64,000 nt of DNA from Allobosea sp. 117 (GTDB lineage Bacteria > Pseudomonadota > Alphaproteobacteria > Rhizobiales > Xanthobacteraceae): positions 1 to 64,000 of the forward strand of contig NZ_JNLC01000001.1 in the NCBI RefSeq assembly GCF_000702305.1. The letters run 5' to 3'. The position numbers were made by a program, and so were the translations under genes. This document shows positions 20,830-29,597 of this stretch, piece after piece (position 1 is the first letter of the stretch; each line of letters starts with the position of its first letter). The notes beneath the pieces are model-generated. The model was not told where the DNA came from and ran no database searches. It saw only the letters and a program-made list of their open reading frames with translations.

Positions 20830-21807
20830 ATGCTCCCCAGTTTCGGTTCCCGCCGCCGCTTCTCCGATCTTTCGGAGGCCGAAGTCCTAGCGCTTGCCAT
20901 CTCCTCGGAGGAGGATGACGGGCGCATCTACGCCACTTATGCCGAGCGTCTTCGCGCCGACTATCCCGACACCGCCTCCACCTTCGACGCCATGGCGGCG
21001 GAGGAGGACCGGCACCGCTCGCTGTTGATCAGTGAGTTCGAGCGGCGCTTCGGCAAGGTCATCCCGCTCATCCGGCGCGAGCACGTGGCCGGCTACTACA
21101 CGCGCCGGCCGGTCTGGCTCGTCGAGAACCTCGGCATCGACCGCATCCGAGGGGAGGCGGCACGGATGGAGGACGACGCGGCGGAGTTCTATGTCCACGC
21201 CGCGCAGGCCAGCACCGATCCCGGCACGCGGCGCCTGCTCGGCGATCTGGCGGCGGCCGAGCGCCAGCATTACGACATGGCCGAGCACATGGAGACCGCT
21301 CGCACCGGCACCGAGGCGCGTGAGGAAGAAGACGACCGCGCACGACGGCAATTCGTCCTCACCTGGGTGCAGCCGGGCCTTGCCGGGCTGATGGACGGCT
21401 CGGTCTCGACGCTGGCGCCGATCTTCGCCACCGCCTTCGCGACCCAGAGCTCATGGACGACACTGCAGGTCGGCCTCGCCGCCGCGCTGGGCGCCGGCAT
21501 CTCCATGGGCTTCACCGAGGCGGCGCATGACGACGGGGTCATCTCCGGGCGCGGCTCGCCGATCAAGCGCGGCATCGCCTCGGGCGTGATGACCGCGATC
21601 GGCGGGCTCGGCCACGCGCTGCCCTATCTGATCCCGGACTTCTGGACGGCGACGATCATCGCGGTGGCGGTCGTGTTCGTCGAGCTCTGGGCGATCGCCT
21701 TCATCCAGAACCGCTACATGGAGACGCCGTTCCTGCGCTCGGTGGTGCAGGTGGTCATCGGCGGCCTGCTGGTGCTGGCGACCGGCATCTTCATCGGCGG
21801 CAGCTAG
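20830..21807 (+). CDS. mbfA: Membrane-bound ferritin MbfA, iron exporter
   Basis: MbfA exports iron and protects against iron and peroxide stress. The 325-residue protein combines an N-terminal rubrerythrin/ferritin-like four-helix domain (residues about 10-150, with AAEEDRHRSLL and AAERQHYDMAEH each giving E-x-x-H) and a C-terminal VIT1/CCC1-type membrane domain. The latter includes PGLAGLMDGSVSTLAPIFATAFATQ near 185, and GISMGFTEAAHDDG near 225. Length and fusion match rhizobial MbfA. An ICE-like site abuts the start, suggesting Irr control. The stop codon overlaps the first bases of an intergenic repeat. Confidence 0.93.
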   Translation: MLPSFGSRRRFSDLSEAEVLALAISSEEDDGRIYATYAERLRADYPDTASTFDAMAAEEDRHRSLLISEFERRFGKVIPLIRREHVAGYYTRRPVWLVENLGIDRIRGEAARMEDDAAEFYVHAAQASTDPGTRRLLGDLAAAERQHYDMAEHMETARTGTEAREEEDDRARRQFVLTWVQPGLAGLMDGSVSTLAPIFATAFATQSSWTTLQVGLAAALGAGISMGFTEAAHDDGVISGRGSPIKRGIASGVMTAIGGLGHALPYLIPDFWTATIIAVAVVFVELWAIAFIQNRYMETPFLRSVVQVVIGGLLVLATGIFIGGS

Positions 21808-21917
21808 AGCCCTTTCCGATCAGGTGGAATCCCCTGATCGATAAGAAAGTGCTCTATTTCAATACGTTGGAGCATGTTCTCATCGCGAAAGTCTCTCAAC
21901 TTTCGCGGAACATGCTT
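21806..21917. repeat. Two-hairpin intergenic repeat, copy 1
   Basis: This ~110-bp element is about 85% identical by eye to 36677-36789. Hairpin A is CGATCAGGTG/CCCCTGATCG (21817-21840, one mismatch, GAAT loop). Hairpin B is AGCATGTTC plus CGCGAAAGT, pairing with ACTTTCGCG plus GAACATGCT (21871-21916, with TCAT bulged). The copies differ by base-pair-preserving changes in both hairpins. It starts inside the mbfA stop codon. Confidence 0.85.
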
Positions 21918-21931
21918 CAGCCGCCGCGCCC

Positions 21932-22063
21932 TCACTCGCCAGGAATGGGGTTGTGCTTCCGGCGCGCCTCGGCGGTGCGCAGGTCGGTGATGATCAGCGT
22001 CGCCATGAAGCCGCCGAAGGCGAGCAGCGTGATGGCGAGAAAGATGATGGTCTCTGTCGGCAT
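21932..22063 (-). CDS. Small single-helix membrane protein (43 residues)
   Basis: The frame MPTETIIFLAITLLAFGG... has one clear transmembrane helix (about residues 5-26) and a charged C-terminal tail (DLRTAEARRKHNPIPGE). AAGGAGG lies about 8 nt before the ATG at 22063. It is divergent from the superoxide dismutase gene and lies just past mbfA. The function is unknown; short single-helix proteins of this style are common but poorly annotated. Confidence 0.65.
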   Translation of the reverse strand: MPTETIIFLAITLLAFGGFMATLIITDLRTAEARRKHNPIPGE

Positions 22064-22231
22064 TGGGGCATTCCTCCTTGAATCGGAGGCAGCTTCCGAC
22101 GCGGCCGGCGCCATCGCCTTGCGGAAGATCAAACTGCGGTGAGACCGTCCGGCGGGTGGAACGCGCCAGCGCCACGCAGGTTGGCAGAGAGCGCCTTCAG
22201 AAGGCGCCGTTCCAGCGGACAGGAGACCGCC

Positions 22232-22906
22232 ATGCTCGACCGTCGCACGCTTCTCGCCGCCAGTGGCACCGTCGCTGCGGCGGCGCTGTTCCGCCCGCAC
22301 ATCGCCCGCGCCGCCGCGCCCTTCGCCCAGCCGCCGCTGCCCTATGAGGAAAGCGCGCTCGCTCCGACCATCTCGGCGCGCACCGTCGGGCTGCATTACG
22401 GCAAGCACCACAAGGGCTATTTCGACAAGCTGAACAAGCTTGTCGACGGGAAGCCCTATGCCGGGATGACGCTCGAGGAGGTGATCGTCGAAGCCAAGAA
22501 GGCGGGCGACACCGCGGTCTTCAACAATGCCGGGCAGGCGTGGAACCACAATTTCTACTGGGCCCAGTTCGAGGGCGGCGCGGCCGCGCCGCCGCGGGCG
22601 CTGGTCCAGGCGGCCGAGCGCGATTTCGGCGGCTTCGACGCGCTGAAGGCGAAGATGGTGGAGGTCGGCGACGGCGTGTTCGGCACCGGCTGGGTCTGGC
22701 TGGTGCGCGACGGCGACAAGCTCGCCATCCTTGGCCTGCAGGATGCTGGCAACCCGGTCGCCGAAGGCAAGGCGCCGCTGGTCGGCGTCGACGTGTGGGA
22801 GCACGCCTATTACCTCGACTGGGAGAACCGCCGGACCGCACATATCAAGGCGGTGCTGGACGATCGGGTGAACTGGTCCGCAGTCGGCGAGAAGCTGGCC
22901 GGGTAG
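22232..22906 (+). CDS. Exported superoxide dismutase, Fe-type
   Basis: The enzyme converts superoxide to peroxide and oxygen. The 224-residue precursor has a Tat-like signal (MLDRRTLLAASG, then a hydrophobic stretch to about residue 27), so it probably acts in the periplasm. Metal ligands are visible: His in LHYGKHHKGYF, His in AWNHNFYW, Asp and His in DVWEHAYYLDW. The Gln in NNAGQAWNH and the DAGNPV segment resemble iron rather than manganese enzymes. AGGAGA precedes the ATG at 22232. The neighbours mbfA and PfpI fit an iron/oxidative-stress context. Confidence 0.93.
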   Translation: MLDRRTLLAASGTVAAAALFRPHIARAAAPFAQPPLPYEESALAPTISARTVGLHYGKHHKGYFDKLNKLVDGKPYAGMTLEEVIVEAKKAGDTAVFNNAGQAWNHNFYWAQFEGGAAAPPRALVQAAERDFGGFDALKAKMVEVGDGVFGTGWVWLVRDGDKLAILGLQDAGNPVAEGKAPLVGVDVWEHAYYLDWENRRTAHIKAVLDDRVNWSAVGEKLAG

Positions 22907-22918
22907 GGCGGCTTGCGC

Positions 22919-24274
22919 TCAGGCGCCGTCCGAGCGGCCGTCTTGCGGGGCGAGCGGATCGACGTCCTCGACAGCCTCTTCGCGGGGCGCCGCAGGATAG
23001 CGCGAGGCGGCGGGCGGCGTTTCAACCGGCGCGGGTGAGGGGGCGGAGGTGCGCCTCATATCGGCCTCGGGAACGCCGACCATGCCGACCGGCGCGGCGG
23101 GCACCAGTTCGTGGCTGGCCTTGCGCGCATCCTGGGTCGGCGACTTGCGATGCATGCGCCACAGCACGAACAGCAGCAGCGACGTGTAGCAGACGCTCAT
23201 GAAGAGGAAGAGCGCACCCGGTCCGAACTGCGCCATGCCGATCGAGGCGATGGACGGGCCGGCCACCGAACCGATGCCATAGGCGAGCAGGATGCCGGCG
23301 GCGGTCTCGACCGCCTCTTCAGGCGCCGTGCGGTCATAGGCATGGGCGGCGGCGAGGGAATAGGCCGGGAGTGCCAGCGCGCCGAAGAACAGGCCCAGCG
23401 CACTCAGGCCCGCGAGGCCGGCTGACACCAGACCGAGCGTCAGGGAGGCGAGCACCGCGCCGACGAGGATGATGGCGAGGACCCGGCGTCGGTCCATGCG
23501 GTCGGAAAGGCGACCCACTGGCCACTGCGCCAGCGCGCCGGCCACCACGATGGCGCTCATGAAGGTCGCGGCGGCATCGGCGGTGAGGCCGCGCCCGATG
23601 CCGAAGATCGGCCCGAGACTCCACAGCGAGCCGTTGGTGAGGCCGATGACGAAGCACCCGACCATCGCCACCGGCGCTGCGCGCAGCAGGCGGATGGGGC
23701 GAATGCGCGCCGCCTCTATCGGCGAGGGCTGGCCGGTGCGCGAGATGGTGACGGGCAGCGTCGAGACCGCGAACAGCAGCGAGGCCACCGTGAAGAGCTC
23801 GAAGCCGCGCACCGGATAGACGGTGATCAGCATCTGGCCGGCGGTGAGCGCGGCATAGTCGACCATGACGTAGACCGACATGACGTAGCCGCGCGTCTGG
23901 TTCGTCGCGCGGTCGTTCAGCCAGCTCTCGATGACGAGATAGAGGCCGGCGAAGCAGAAGCCGGTGATAGTGCGCAGCACGAACCACACCGGCGGGGCAA
24001 ACCACAGCGAATGGGCGAGCATGGCGGCGATCGCCGCCGAGGTCAGCGCCGCATAGGCGCGGATATGGCCGGCGCGCCGCACCAGCCGCGGCACCAGCAG
24101 GCAGCCGAGCACGAAGCCGAGGTAATAACAGGAACCCAGTATACCGAGATTGACGGCGCTGAAGCCCTCGAACGCGCCGCGCAGCGGCAACAGCGTGTTC
24201 TGCAGGCCGCTGCCGGTGACGAGGAAGAACACGCCGAGCAGCAGCGCGACGACAGGGCCGAGAGTCTGGGCCAT
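22919..24274 (-). CDS. Major facilitator superfamily transporter (YcaD-like)
   Basis: This 451-residue inner-membrane carrier has about twelve helices. LGSCYYLGFVLGCLLVPRLVRRAGHIRAYA near residues 46-75 holds the MFS loop 2-3 motif, and SWLNDRATNQTRGYVMSVYMV-like sequence lies near 120; this style matches YcaD-type MFS proteins. A hydrophilic, proline-rich C-terminal extension of about 70 residues is not part of the fold. The substrate is unknown. It is convergent with the SOD gene. Confidence 0.88.
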   Translation of the reverse strand: MAQTLGPVVALLLGVFFLVTGSGLQNTLLPLRGAFEGFSAVNLGILGSCYYLGFVLGCLLVPRLVRRAGHIRAYAALTSAAIAAMLAHSLWFAPPVWFVLRTITGFCFAGLYLVIESWLNDRATNQTRGYVMSVYVMVDYAALTAGQMLITVYPVRGFELFTVASLLFAVSTLPVTISRTGQPSPIEAARIRPIRLLRAAPVAMVGCFVIGLTNGSLWSLGPIFGIGRGLTADAAATFMSAIVVAGALAQWPVGRLSDRMDRRRVLAIILVGAVLASLTLGLVSAGLAGLSALGLFFGALALPAYSLAAAHAYDRTAPEEAVETAAGILLAYGIGSVAGPSIASIGMAQFGPGALFLFMSVCYTSLLLFVLWRMHRKSPTQDARKASHELVPAAPVGMVGVPEADMRRTSAPSPAPVETPPAASRYPAAPREEAVEDVDPLAPQDGRSDGA

Positions 24275-24392
24275 GATGGAACCGGTGATGCGTGAGGCCT
24301 GCGGCGCCGCAAGGGGCGCGCAGGGGTTCGGTTAGACCCGAACCAAGGCATTGTCGAGATGGCCGTTGGGCTTGTGGGACACGTGACGAAAC

Positions 24393-25307
24393 ATGGTTGA
24401 TGGACCGGTGAAACTGACCTCGCCGCTGATGTCGGCACAGATCGCGCCGCTCGGCGCCGAACTGGTACGCCTTGCGGATGCGGAAGGGCGCGAACTGCTG
24501 TGGAACGGCGATCCCGCCTTCTGGAGCGGGCGGGCGCCGCTGCTCTTCCCGATCGTCGGGCGCCTGCCGGGGGACGAGCTGAGGCACGAGGGCGTCGCCT
24601 ATCCTATGGCGCAGCACGGCCTCGCCCGCCGGCGCAGCTTCGCACTGGTCGAGGCTGACCCCGGCCGCGCGCTGTTCCGGCTGGAGGCGGACGAGGAGAC
24701 GCGCCGGCAATATCCCTTCGCCTTCCGGCTGGACGTGACCTACACGCTCGCCGAGGCGACACTGTCGATCGAGGCGAAGGTGATCAACACGGGGGTGGTG
24801 CCGCTGCCGGCGAGCTTCGGCTTCCATCCCGCCTTCCGCTGGCCGCTGCCTTACGGGGGGACGCGCGCTGACCACGTGCTCATCTTCGAGAAGGCTGAGG
24901 TGGCGCCGATCCACCGTCCCGTCGGCGGCCTGCTCTCGCGCGCAACCGAGCCGAACCCGGCGATCGAGGCGGTGTTCACGCCGACCGATGCGATGTTCGA
25001 GCGCGACGCGCTGATCTTCACGCAGGTCCGCTCGCGCCATGTGCGCTTCGGTGTGCCGGGCGAGCCGGGACTGGAGGTCGCCTTTCCCGGCATGCCGCAG
25101 CTCGGCATCTGGTCGAAGCCGGGCGCGCCGTTCCTGTGCATCGAGCCATGGTTCGGCTATGCGAGCCCGGAGGGGGACGAGGGGCCCTTCATCGAGAAGC
25201 CCGGCCTCGCGCATATTCCGCCCGGTGCCGAGCAGAGCTTCGCCATGTCGGTGCGCTGGCTGCCAGACGTGGGCCGTGAAAGCGGCGCGAGTCTGCATTC
25301 ACCTTGA
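24393..25307 (+). CDS. Aldose 1-epimerase family protein
   Basis: This 304-residue beta-sandwich mutarotase-like protein resembles LacX/YeaD-type members (LLWNGDPAFWSGRAPLLFPIVGRL near residues 34-57). A catalytic-type His occurs in QHGLARRR and in SFGFHPAFRWPL, and a Glu in CIEPWFGYAS. It probably interconverts sugar anomers; which sugar is not evident. It is divergent from the MFS gene. Confidence 0.88.
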   Translation: MVDGPVKLTSPLMSAQIAPLGAELVRLADAEGRELLWNGDPAFWSGRAPLLFPIVGRLPGDELRHEGVAYPMAQHGLARRRSFALVEADPGRALFRLEADEETRRQYPFAFRLDVTYTLAEATLSIEAKVINTGVVPLPASFGFHPAFRWPLPYGGTRADHVLIFEKAEVAPIHRPVGGLLSRATEPNPAIEAVFTPTDAMFERDALIFTQVRSRHVRFGVPGEPGLEVAFPGMPQLGIWSKPGAPFLCIEPWFGYASPEGDEGPFIEKPGLAHIPPGAEQSFAMSVRWLPDVGRESGASLHSP

Positions 25308-25344
25308 CCCGGCCGGAATGCGCCCGCCGCAGGCCGGCTGAGGA

Positions 25345-26391
25345 TCAGACGAGGCGCAGATTGCGGCGGCCGGCATCGTCCGGCGGCTGCCATGCCATCA
25401 CGCGGTCGCGTCCGCCATGCTTGGCCTCGTAGAGCGCGCTGTCGGCCGCCGCCACCAGCGCGGCGGTGCTGGCGTCGCGCCCGGCGAAGGTCGCCACGCC
25501 GATGCTGGCGGTCACCCTGGCCTGGGTGGGATGGGGAATGGCGGCCTGCTCCAGAAGCCGACGGACGAGCTCGCCGATGTGCCGCGCGCCGGCGGCGTCG
25601 GTGTCCGGCAGGACGACGGCGAATTCCTCGCCGCCATAGCGGCACACCGCGTCGTAGGGGCGCGAGACCGCGCCGGCGAGAAGGCCACCGAGCCGGCGCA
25701 GCACATCGTCGCCGGCGGGATGGCCGAGCCGGTCGTTGAGCGTCTTGAAATGGTCGATGTCGATCAGCAGCAGCGACAGCGGCATCTCGGTCCGCCGGGC
25801 GCGGCGCACGGCCCGGTCGAGCGCGTCGTCGAAGCCGCGCCGGTTGGCGAGGCCGGTCAGAGCGTCGACGCGGGACAGGCGCGTCAGTTCGAAATTGAGC
25901 TTCCACAGCTCGATCTCGTCGACGGCGATCGCCGCTAGCTCGATCAGCGGGGTGAGGTCGAAGGCCTGCTCGTCCCCGGGGTCGCGGCGCATCACGCACA
26001 TCGAGCCCAGCACCAGATTGGGCTCCATGACGAGCGGTACGCCGGCGTAGAAGCGCAGCGAGAGGCGCGGCACCACCGGGTGACCCTGCAGGCGCGGATC
26101 GGTCCTGAGGTCGCCGACCACCAGCGGCCTGCCGCTCTGGACGATCATGTTGCAGATGCTGTCCTCGCGCACGATGAAGGGCGCGATGTCCTCGGAATTG
26201 ACCGACTTCATCCACTGGAAGCCGCTGTCGACCAGCCCGATGAAGGCGACGTCGGCCTGATAGAAGCGGGTGGCGAGCCGGGTCAGCCGCTCGAAGCGCT
26301 CGTCGCGGCCGGTATCCATGATGTTGCAGGCGGCGAGGACTTGGAGGCGTTCGGCCTCGTTCGCCGGCGGTTCAGGCAGCTTCCACACCAT
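25345..26391 (-). CDS. GAF-GGDEF diguanylate cyclase
   Basis: The 348-residue protein makes cyclic di-GMP. An N-terminal GAF domain (about residues 20-160, with DVAFIGLVDSGFQWMKS) may sense a small ligand or redox state. A GGDEF domain follows (about 175-335), with LTGLANRRGF, the metal-binding LIDIDHFK and the active-site RYGGEEF. RPYD lies five residues before GGEEF and matches the RxxD inhibitory site, so product inhibition is likely. There is no membrane segment, so it is cytoplasmic. It lies just downstream of the trehalose operon on the same strand. Confidence 0.95.
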   Translation of the reverse strand: MVWKLPEPPANEAERLQVLAACNIMDTGRDERFERLTRLATRFYQADVAFIGLVDSGFQWMKSVNSEDIAPFIVREDSICNMIVQSGRPLVVGDLRTDPRLQGHPVVPRLSLRFYAGVPLVMEPNLVLGSMCVMRRDPGDEQAFDLTPLIELAAIAVDEIELWKLNFELTRLSRVDALTGLANRRGFDDALDRAVRRARRTEMPLSLLLIDIDHFKTLNDRLGHPAGDDVLRRLGGLLAGAVSRPYDAVCRYGGEEFAVVLPDTDAAGARHIGELVRRLLEQAAIPHPTQARVTASIGVATFAGRDASTAALVAAADSALYEAKHGGRDRVMAWQPPDDAGRRNLRLV

Positions 26392-26409
26392 GGCATCGCT
26401 CTCGGCTAT

Positions 26410-27804
26410 TCAGGCAGCCCGGCGCTCCGGCCCCTCGGGGAGCGGAGTTTCGCTCGAAAGGTCTGAAAGGAAGGTGTCGCACCAGGCGTGAATCGTATTG
26501 GACGACACCTTGTCCATGTTGGCCCGCCAGCGTTCCAGCCGTTCCTCGAGTGGCATGGTGAGCGCGAGGTCGAAGGTCTCGGCCATGCCCTCCACGTCAT
26601 AGGGGTTCACGAGCAGGGCGCCGGTGAGCTCGTCGGCCGCGCCGGCGAAGCGCGAGAGCACCAGCACGCCGGGGTCCTCGGGATCCTGCGCGGCGACATA
26701 CTCCTTGGCGACCAGGTTCATTCCGTCGCGCAGCGGCGTGACGAGGCCGAGGCGCGCGGTGCGGTAGATGGCCGCCAGCGTCGCACGCGGAAACGGCTTG
26801 TTGAGATAGCGCAGCGGCACCCAGTCGAATTCGGCATAGCGCCCGTTGATGGCGCCGGCCGATTCCTCCAGCTCGCGCCGCAGCGCCTGATATTCGGCCA
26901 CCTCGCCGCGGCTGACCGGGGCGATCTGCATCATCGTGACGTGCGAGCGGTGCTGCGGGTAGCGCTCCAGCAGGTTCTCGAAGGCGTGGAACTTGTTCGG
27001 CAGGCCCTTGGAATAGTCGAGCCGGTCGACCCCGACGGCGAGCGCCCGGCCGGCGAGGCTCGCCAGCAGGCGCTGGGTGTCCTCGCTGTTGGCGGCGGCC
27101 TCGGCGTCGGTCACGAAGGCCTTGGCGTCGATGCCGATCGGATAGGCGGAGACCCGAAAACGCCGCTCCCTGATGCCGACCACGCCGCCCGGGCCGATCC
27201 AGCCCTTCGCCTCGGCGGAGATGTAGGTCAGCAGGGCCCGCACATCGTGTGCGGTCTGCAGGCCGACGAGGTCGTATTGCGACAGGTCGCTGACCAGCGC
27301 CGCGTGGGAAGGCAGCGAGTAGAACACCTCGGGCGTCGGCCACGGAATGTGGTGGAAATAGCCGATCCGGCCGCCGAAGCCGAGCTTGCGCAGCTCTGCG
27401 GCCAGCGGGATGAAGTGATAGTCATGCACCCAGACGATGTCGCTGGGCTTCAGCAGCGGCATTAGAGAGCGCGCGAAGGTCTGGTTGACGCGCCGGTAGC
27501 CCTCGAAGTCGCTGCGGCGGAACGACAGGGCGCCGAGCCGGTAATGGCAGAGCGGCCAGAGCGTACCGTTGGCATAGCCGGCGTAATGCGCGCGCTGGTC
27601 CTCGGGATCGAGCGTCTGCAAGGCATAGGTGACGCGCCCGCTCTTCATCAGCTTGGGCGCCTGGGGCGGGTTGACCTCGGTCTCGCCGCTCCAGCCGAAC
27701 CAGAGTCCACCCCGCCGGCTGAGCGCCTCGCGCAGGGCGACGGCGAGGCCGCCGGCCTTGGCTGCGCGCTCCTTCGGAGACGCGACGCGGTTCGATACGA
27801 TCAC
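26410..27804 (-). CDS. otsA: Trehalose-6-phosphate synthase
   Basis: OtsA transfers glucose from UDP-glucose to glucose-6-phosphate. It is a GT20 enzyme of 464 residues from the GTG at 27804, which overlaps the GH15 stop (GTGA). Motifs include [49 protein letters not shown] and [19 protein letters not shown] four codons upstream (27816) would give the family-like N-terminus [12 protein letters not shown] and has GGGAGG 7 nt before it, so it may be the real start. It is the last gene of an otsB-GH15-otsA operon. Confidence 0.95.
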   Translation of the reverse strand: MIVSNRVASPKERAAKAGGLAVALREALSRRGGLWFGWSGETEVNPPQAPKLMKSGRVTYALQTLDPEDQRAHYAGYANGTLWPLCHYRLGALSFRRSDFEGYRRVNQTFARSLMPLLKPSDIVWVHDYHFIPLAAELRKLGFGGRIGYFHHIPWPTPEVFYSLPSHAALVSDLSQYDLVGLQTAHDVRALLTYISAEAKGWIGPGGVVGIRERRFRVSAYPIGIDAKAFVTDAEAAANSEDTQRLLASLAGRALAVGVDRLDYSKGLPNKFHAFENLLERYPQHRSHVTMMQIAPVSRGEVAEYQALRRELEESAGAINGRYAEFDWVPLRYLNKPFPRATLAAIYRTARLGLVTPLRDGMNLVAKEYVAAQDPEDPGVLVLSRFAGAADELTGALLVNPYDVEGMAETFDLALTMPLEERLERWRANMDKVSSNTIHAWCDTFLSDLSSETPLPEGPERRAA

Positions 27805-29597
27805 GAGCCTCGCCAGAACGCTTCCTCCCACGTCTTGGACAGCCGCATCGCGGTGTCGATCAGGCCGACCATCGAATAGGTCTGGGGGATGTTCCCCCAC
27901 AGCTCGAGGGTCCGGTTGTCGATGTCCTCGGAAAGCAGGCCGGCGCTGTTGCGGCGCGCCAGCAGGCTTTCGAACATCGCGCGCGCCTCGTCCCGGCGGC
28001 CGATCATGTCGAGCGCGCCCGCATACCAGAACGAACAGATGGTGAAGGAGGTTTCCGGCACCCCGAAATCGTCCTCGCCGGCATAGCGCATCAGATAGCC
28101 GTTGCGTTTCAGCTCGCGACCGACAGCGTCGACGGTGGCGACGTAGCGCGGGTCGTCCGGACGTACAAAGCCGAGTTCGGCGAGCAGCAGCAGGCTGGCG
28201 TCGAGCTGGCCGTTCTCGTCGGCGTCGACGAAGCTGCCCATCTCCTCGTTCCAGGCGAATTCGAGGATGCGGGCGCGGATGGTGTTGGCGTTCTCGGCCC
28301 AGAACTGCGCGCGGTCCGAGAGCCCGAGCACGCGGGCGATGCGGGCGAGCCGGTCGCAGGCCGCCCAGCTCATTGCGGCCGAGTAGGTGTGCACACGCCG
28401 CTTGCCGCGCAGCTCCCACAGGCCGGCATCGGGCTCGAAAGCGTGTTCGACCGCCCGCGTGCCGACCCCTTCCAGCAGGCGGAACAGCGCCTCGTCGCCG
28501 CGATTAGGCAGGCGGCGGTCGAAGAACATCTGCGCCGCAGCCAGCACGACATGGCCATAGCCGTCGTTCTGCACCTGCTCGGCGGCCTGGTTGCCGACGC
28601 GCACCGGCCCCATGCCGCGATAGCCCGCGAGCCCTTCCGCAAAGCCTTCCTCAAGCGTCGTGCCGGGCACGATGGAATAGACTGGCGCCAGCCGGCCGGA
28701 CGGTTCGGAGGCGATCACCGTGGTGAGATAGCGGATGAAGTCCTCCATCGTCCGGGTGGCGCCAAGCTGATTCAGCGCGCGGACGGTGAAGTAAGAATCG
28801 CGCAGCCAGCAGTGCCGGTAGTCCCAGTTGCGGATGGAATGCGGCGCCTCGGGAACCGAGGTGGTGAGCGCCGCGACGATGCCGCCGGTCTCCTCATAAG
28901 CGCAGAGCTTGAGCGAGATAGCGGCGCGGATCACCGCGTCCTGCCACTCGAAGGGAACCGAGAGGTAGCGGACCCATTCGTACCAGTAGTCGCGGGTCTT
29001 CTCCTCGAATGAGCGGGCGGTCTCGGAAAGGCCGGCGGCGAAGGGCTCGTCCGGACCGAGCACGATGGTCGCCGCCTTGCTCAGCACGAAGGGCCGCTCC
29101 TCCATCAGATAGACGATGGGCAGGTCGGTGGTCGCGCGAATTGTGACGTCGCCGCCGGAGAAGCGGATGTGGTTGCTGCCGCGCACCGGCGTCGGCTTCT
29201 GCCGACCCCAGTCGAAATGCGGGCGCAGGCGCACGGTGATCCGGCAGGTGCCGCCAAGCGGCTCGATGCGCCGCGCCAGCATCGCCGGGCGGTAGATGCG
29301 GTCATAGAGCTTGAAGCGCGGTGCGAAGTCGGTGATGCGCAGCTTGCCGCCCCGCGCATCCTCGACGATCGTCTCGATGATCGCGGTGTTCTCGACATAG
29401 CGGCGGCTGATATGGGTGGCGCCGTCCACCTCGATGTCGAAGAAGCCGCTCGACGGCTCCTCGCCGCCAAGCAGGCTGGAGAAGATCGGATCGCCGTCGA
29501 TCCGCGGCCAGCAGCACCAGGCGAGGCGGCCGGAGCGGTCGATCAGCGCGGCGATGGTGCCGTTGCCGATGGCGGCGAGGTCGAGATCCGCGCTCAC
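27801..29597 (-). CDS. Glycoside hydrolase family 15 protein (trehalase/glucoamylase-like)
   Basis: The 598-residue cytoplasmic protein has an N-terminal beta-sandwich (about 1-200) and a C-terminal alpha/alpha barrel. Likely catalytic acids lie in DAGLWELRG and PETSFTICSFWYAG. The core barrel motif RNWDYRHCWLRDSYF is present. Bacterial GH15 proteins include trehalases and glucan hydrolases. Its place between otsB and otsA, with a 4-nt GTGA overlap on each side, favours trehalose turnover, but this is inferred from context. Start is GTG at 29597. Confidence 0.9.
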   Translation of the reverse strand: MSADLDLAAIGNGTIAALIDRSGRLAWCCWPRIDGDPIFSSLLGGEEPSSGFFDIEVDGATHISRRYVENTAIIETIVEDARGGKLRITDFAPRFKLYDRIYRPAMLARRIEPLGGTCRITVRLRPHFDWGRQKPTPVRGSNHIRFSGGDVTIRATTDLPIVYLMEERPFVLSKAATIVLGPDEPFAAGLSETARSFEEKTRDYWYEWVRYLSVPFEWQDAVIRAAISLKLCAYEETGGIVAALTTSVPEAPHSIRNWDYRHCWLRDSYFTVRALNQLGATRTMEDFIRYLTTVIASEPSGRLAPVYSIVPGTTLEEGFAEGLAGYRGMGPVRVGNQAAEQVQNDGYGHVVLAAAQMFFDRRLPNRGDEALFRLLEGVGTRAVEHAFEPDAGLWELRGKRRVHTYSAAMSWAACDRLARIARVLGLSDRAQFWAENANTIRARILEFAWNEEMGSFVDADENGQLDASLLLLAELGFVRPDDPRYVATVDAVGRELKRNGYLMRYAGEDDFGVPETSFTICSFWYAGALDMIGRRDEARAMFESLLARRNSAGLLSEDIDNRTLELWGNIPQTYSMVGLIDTAMRLSKTWEEAFWRGS

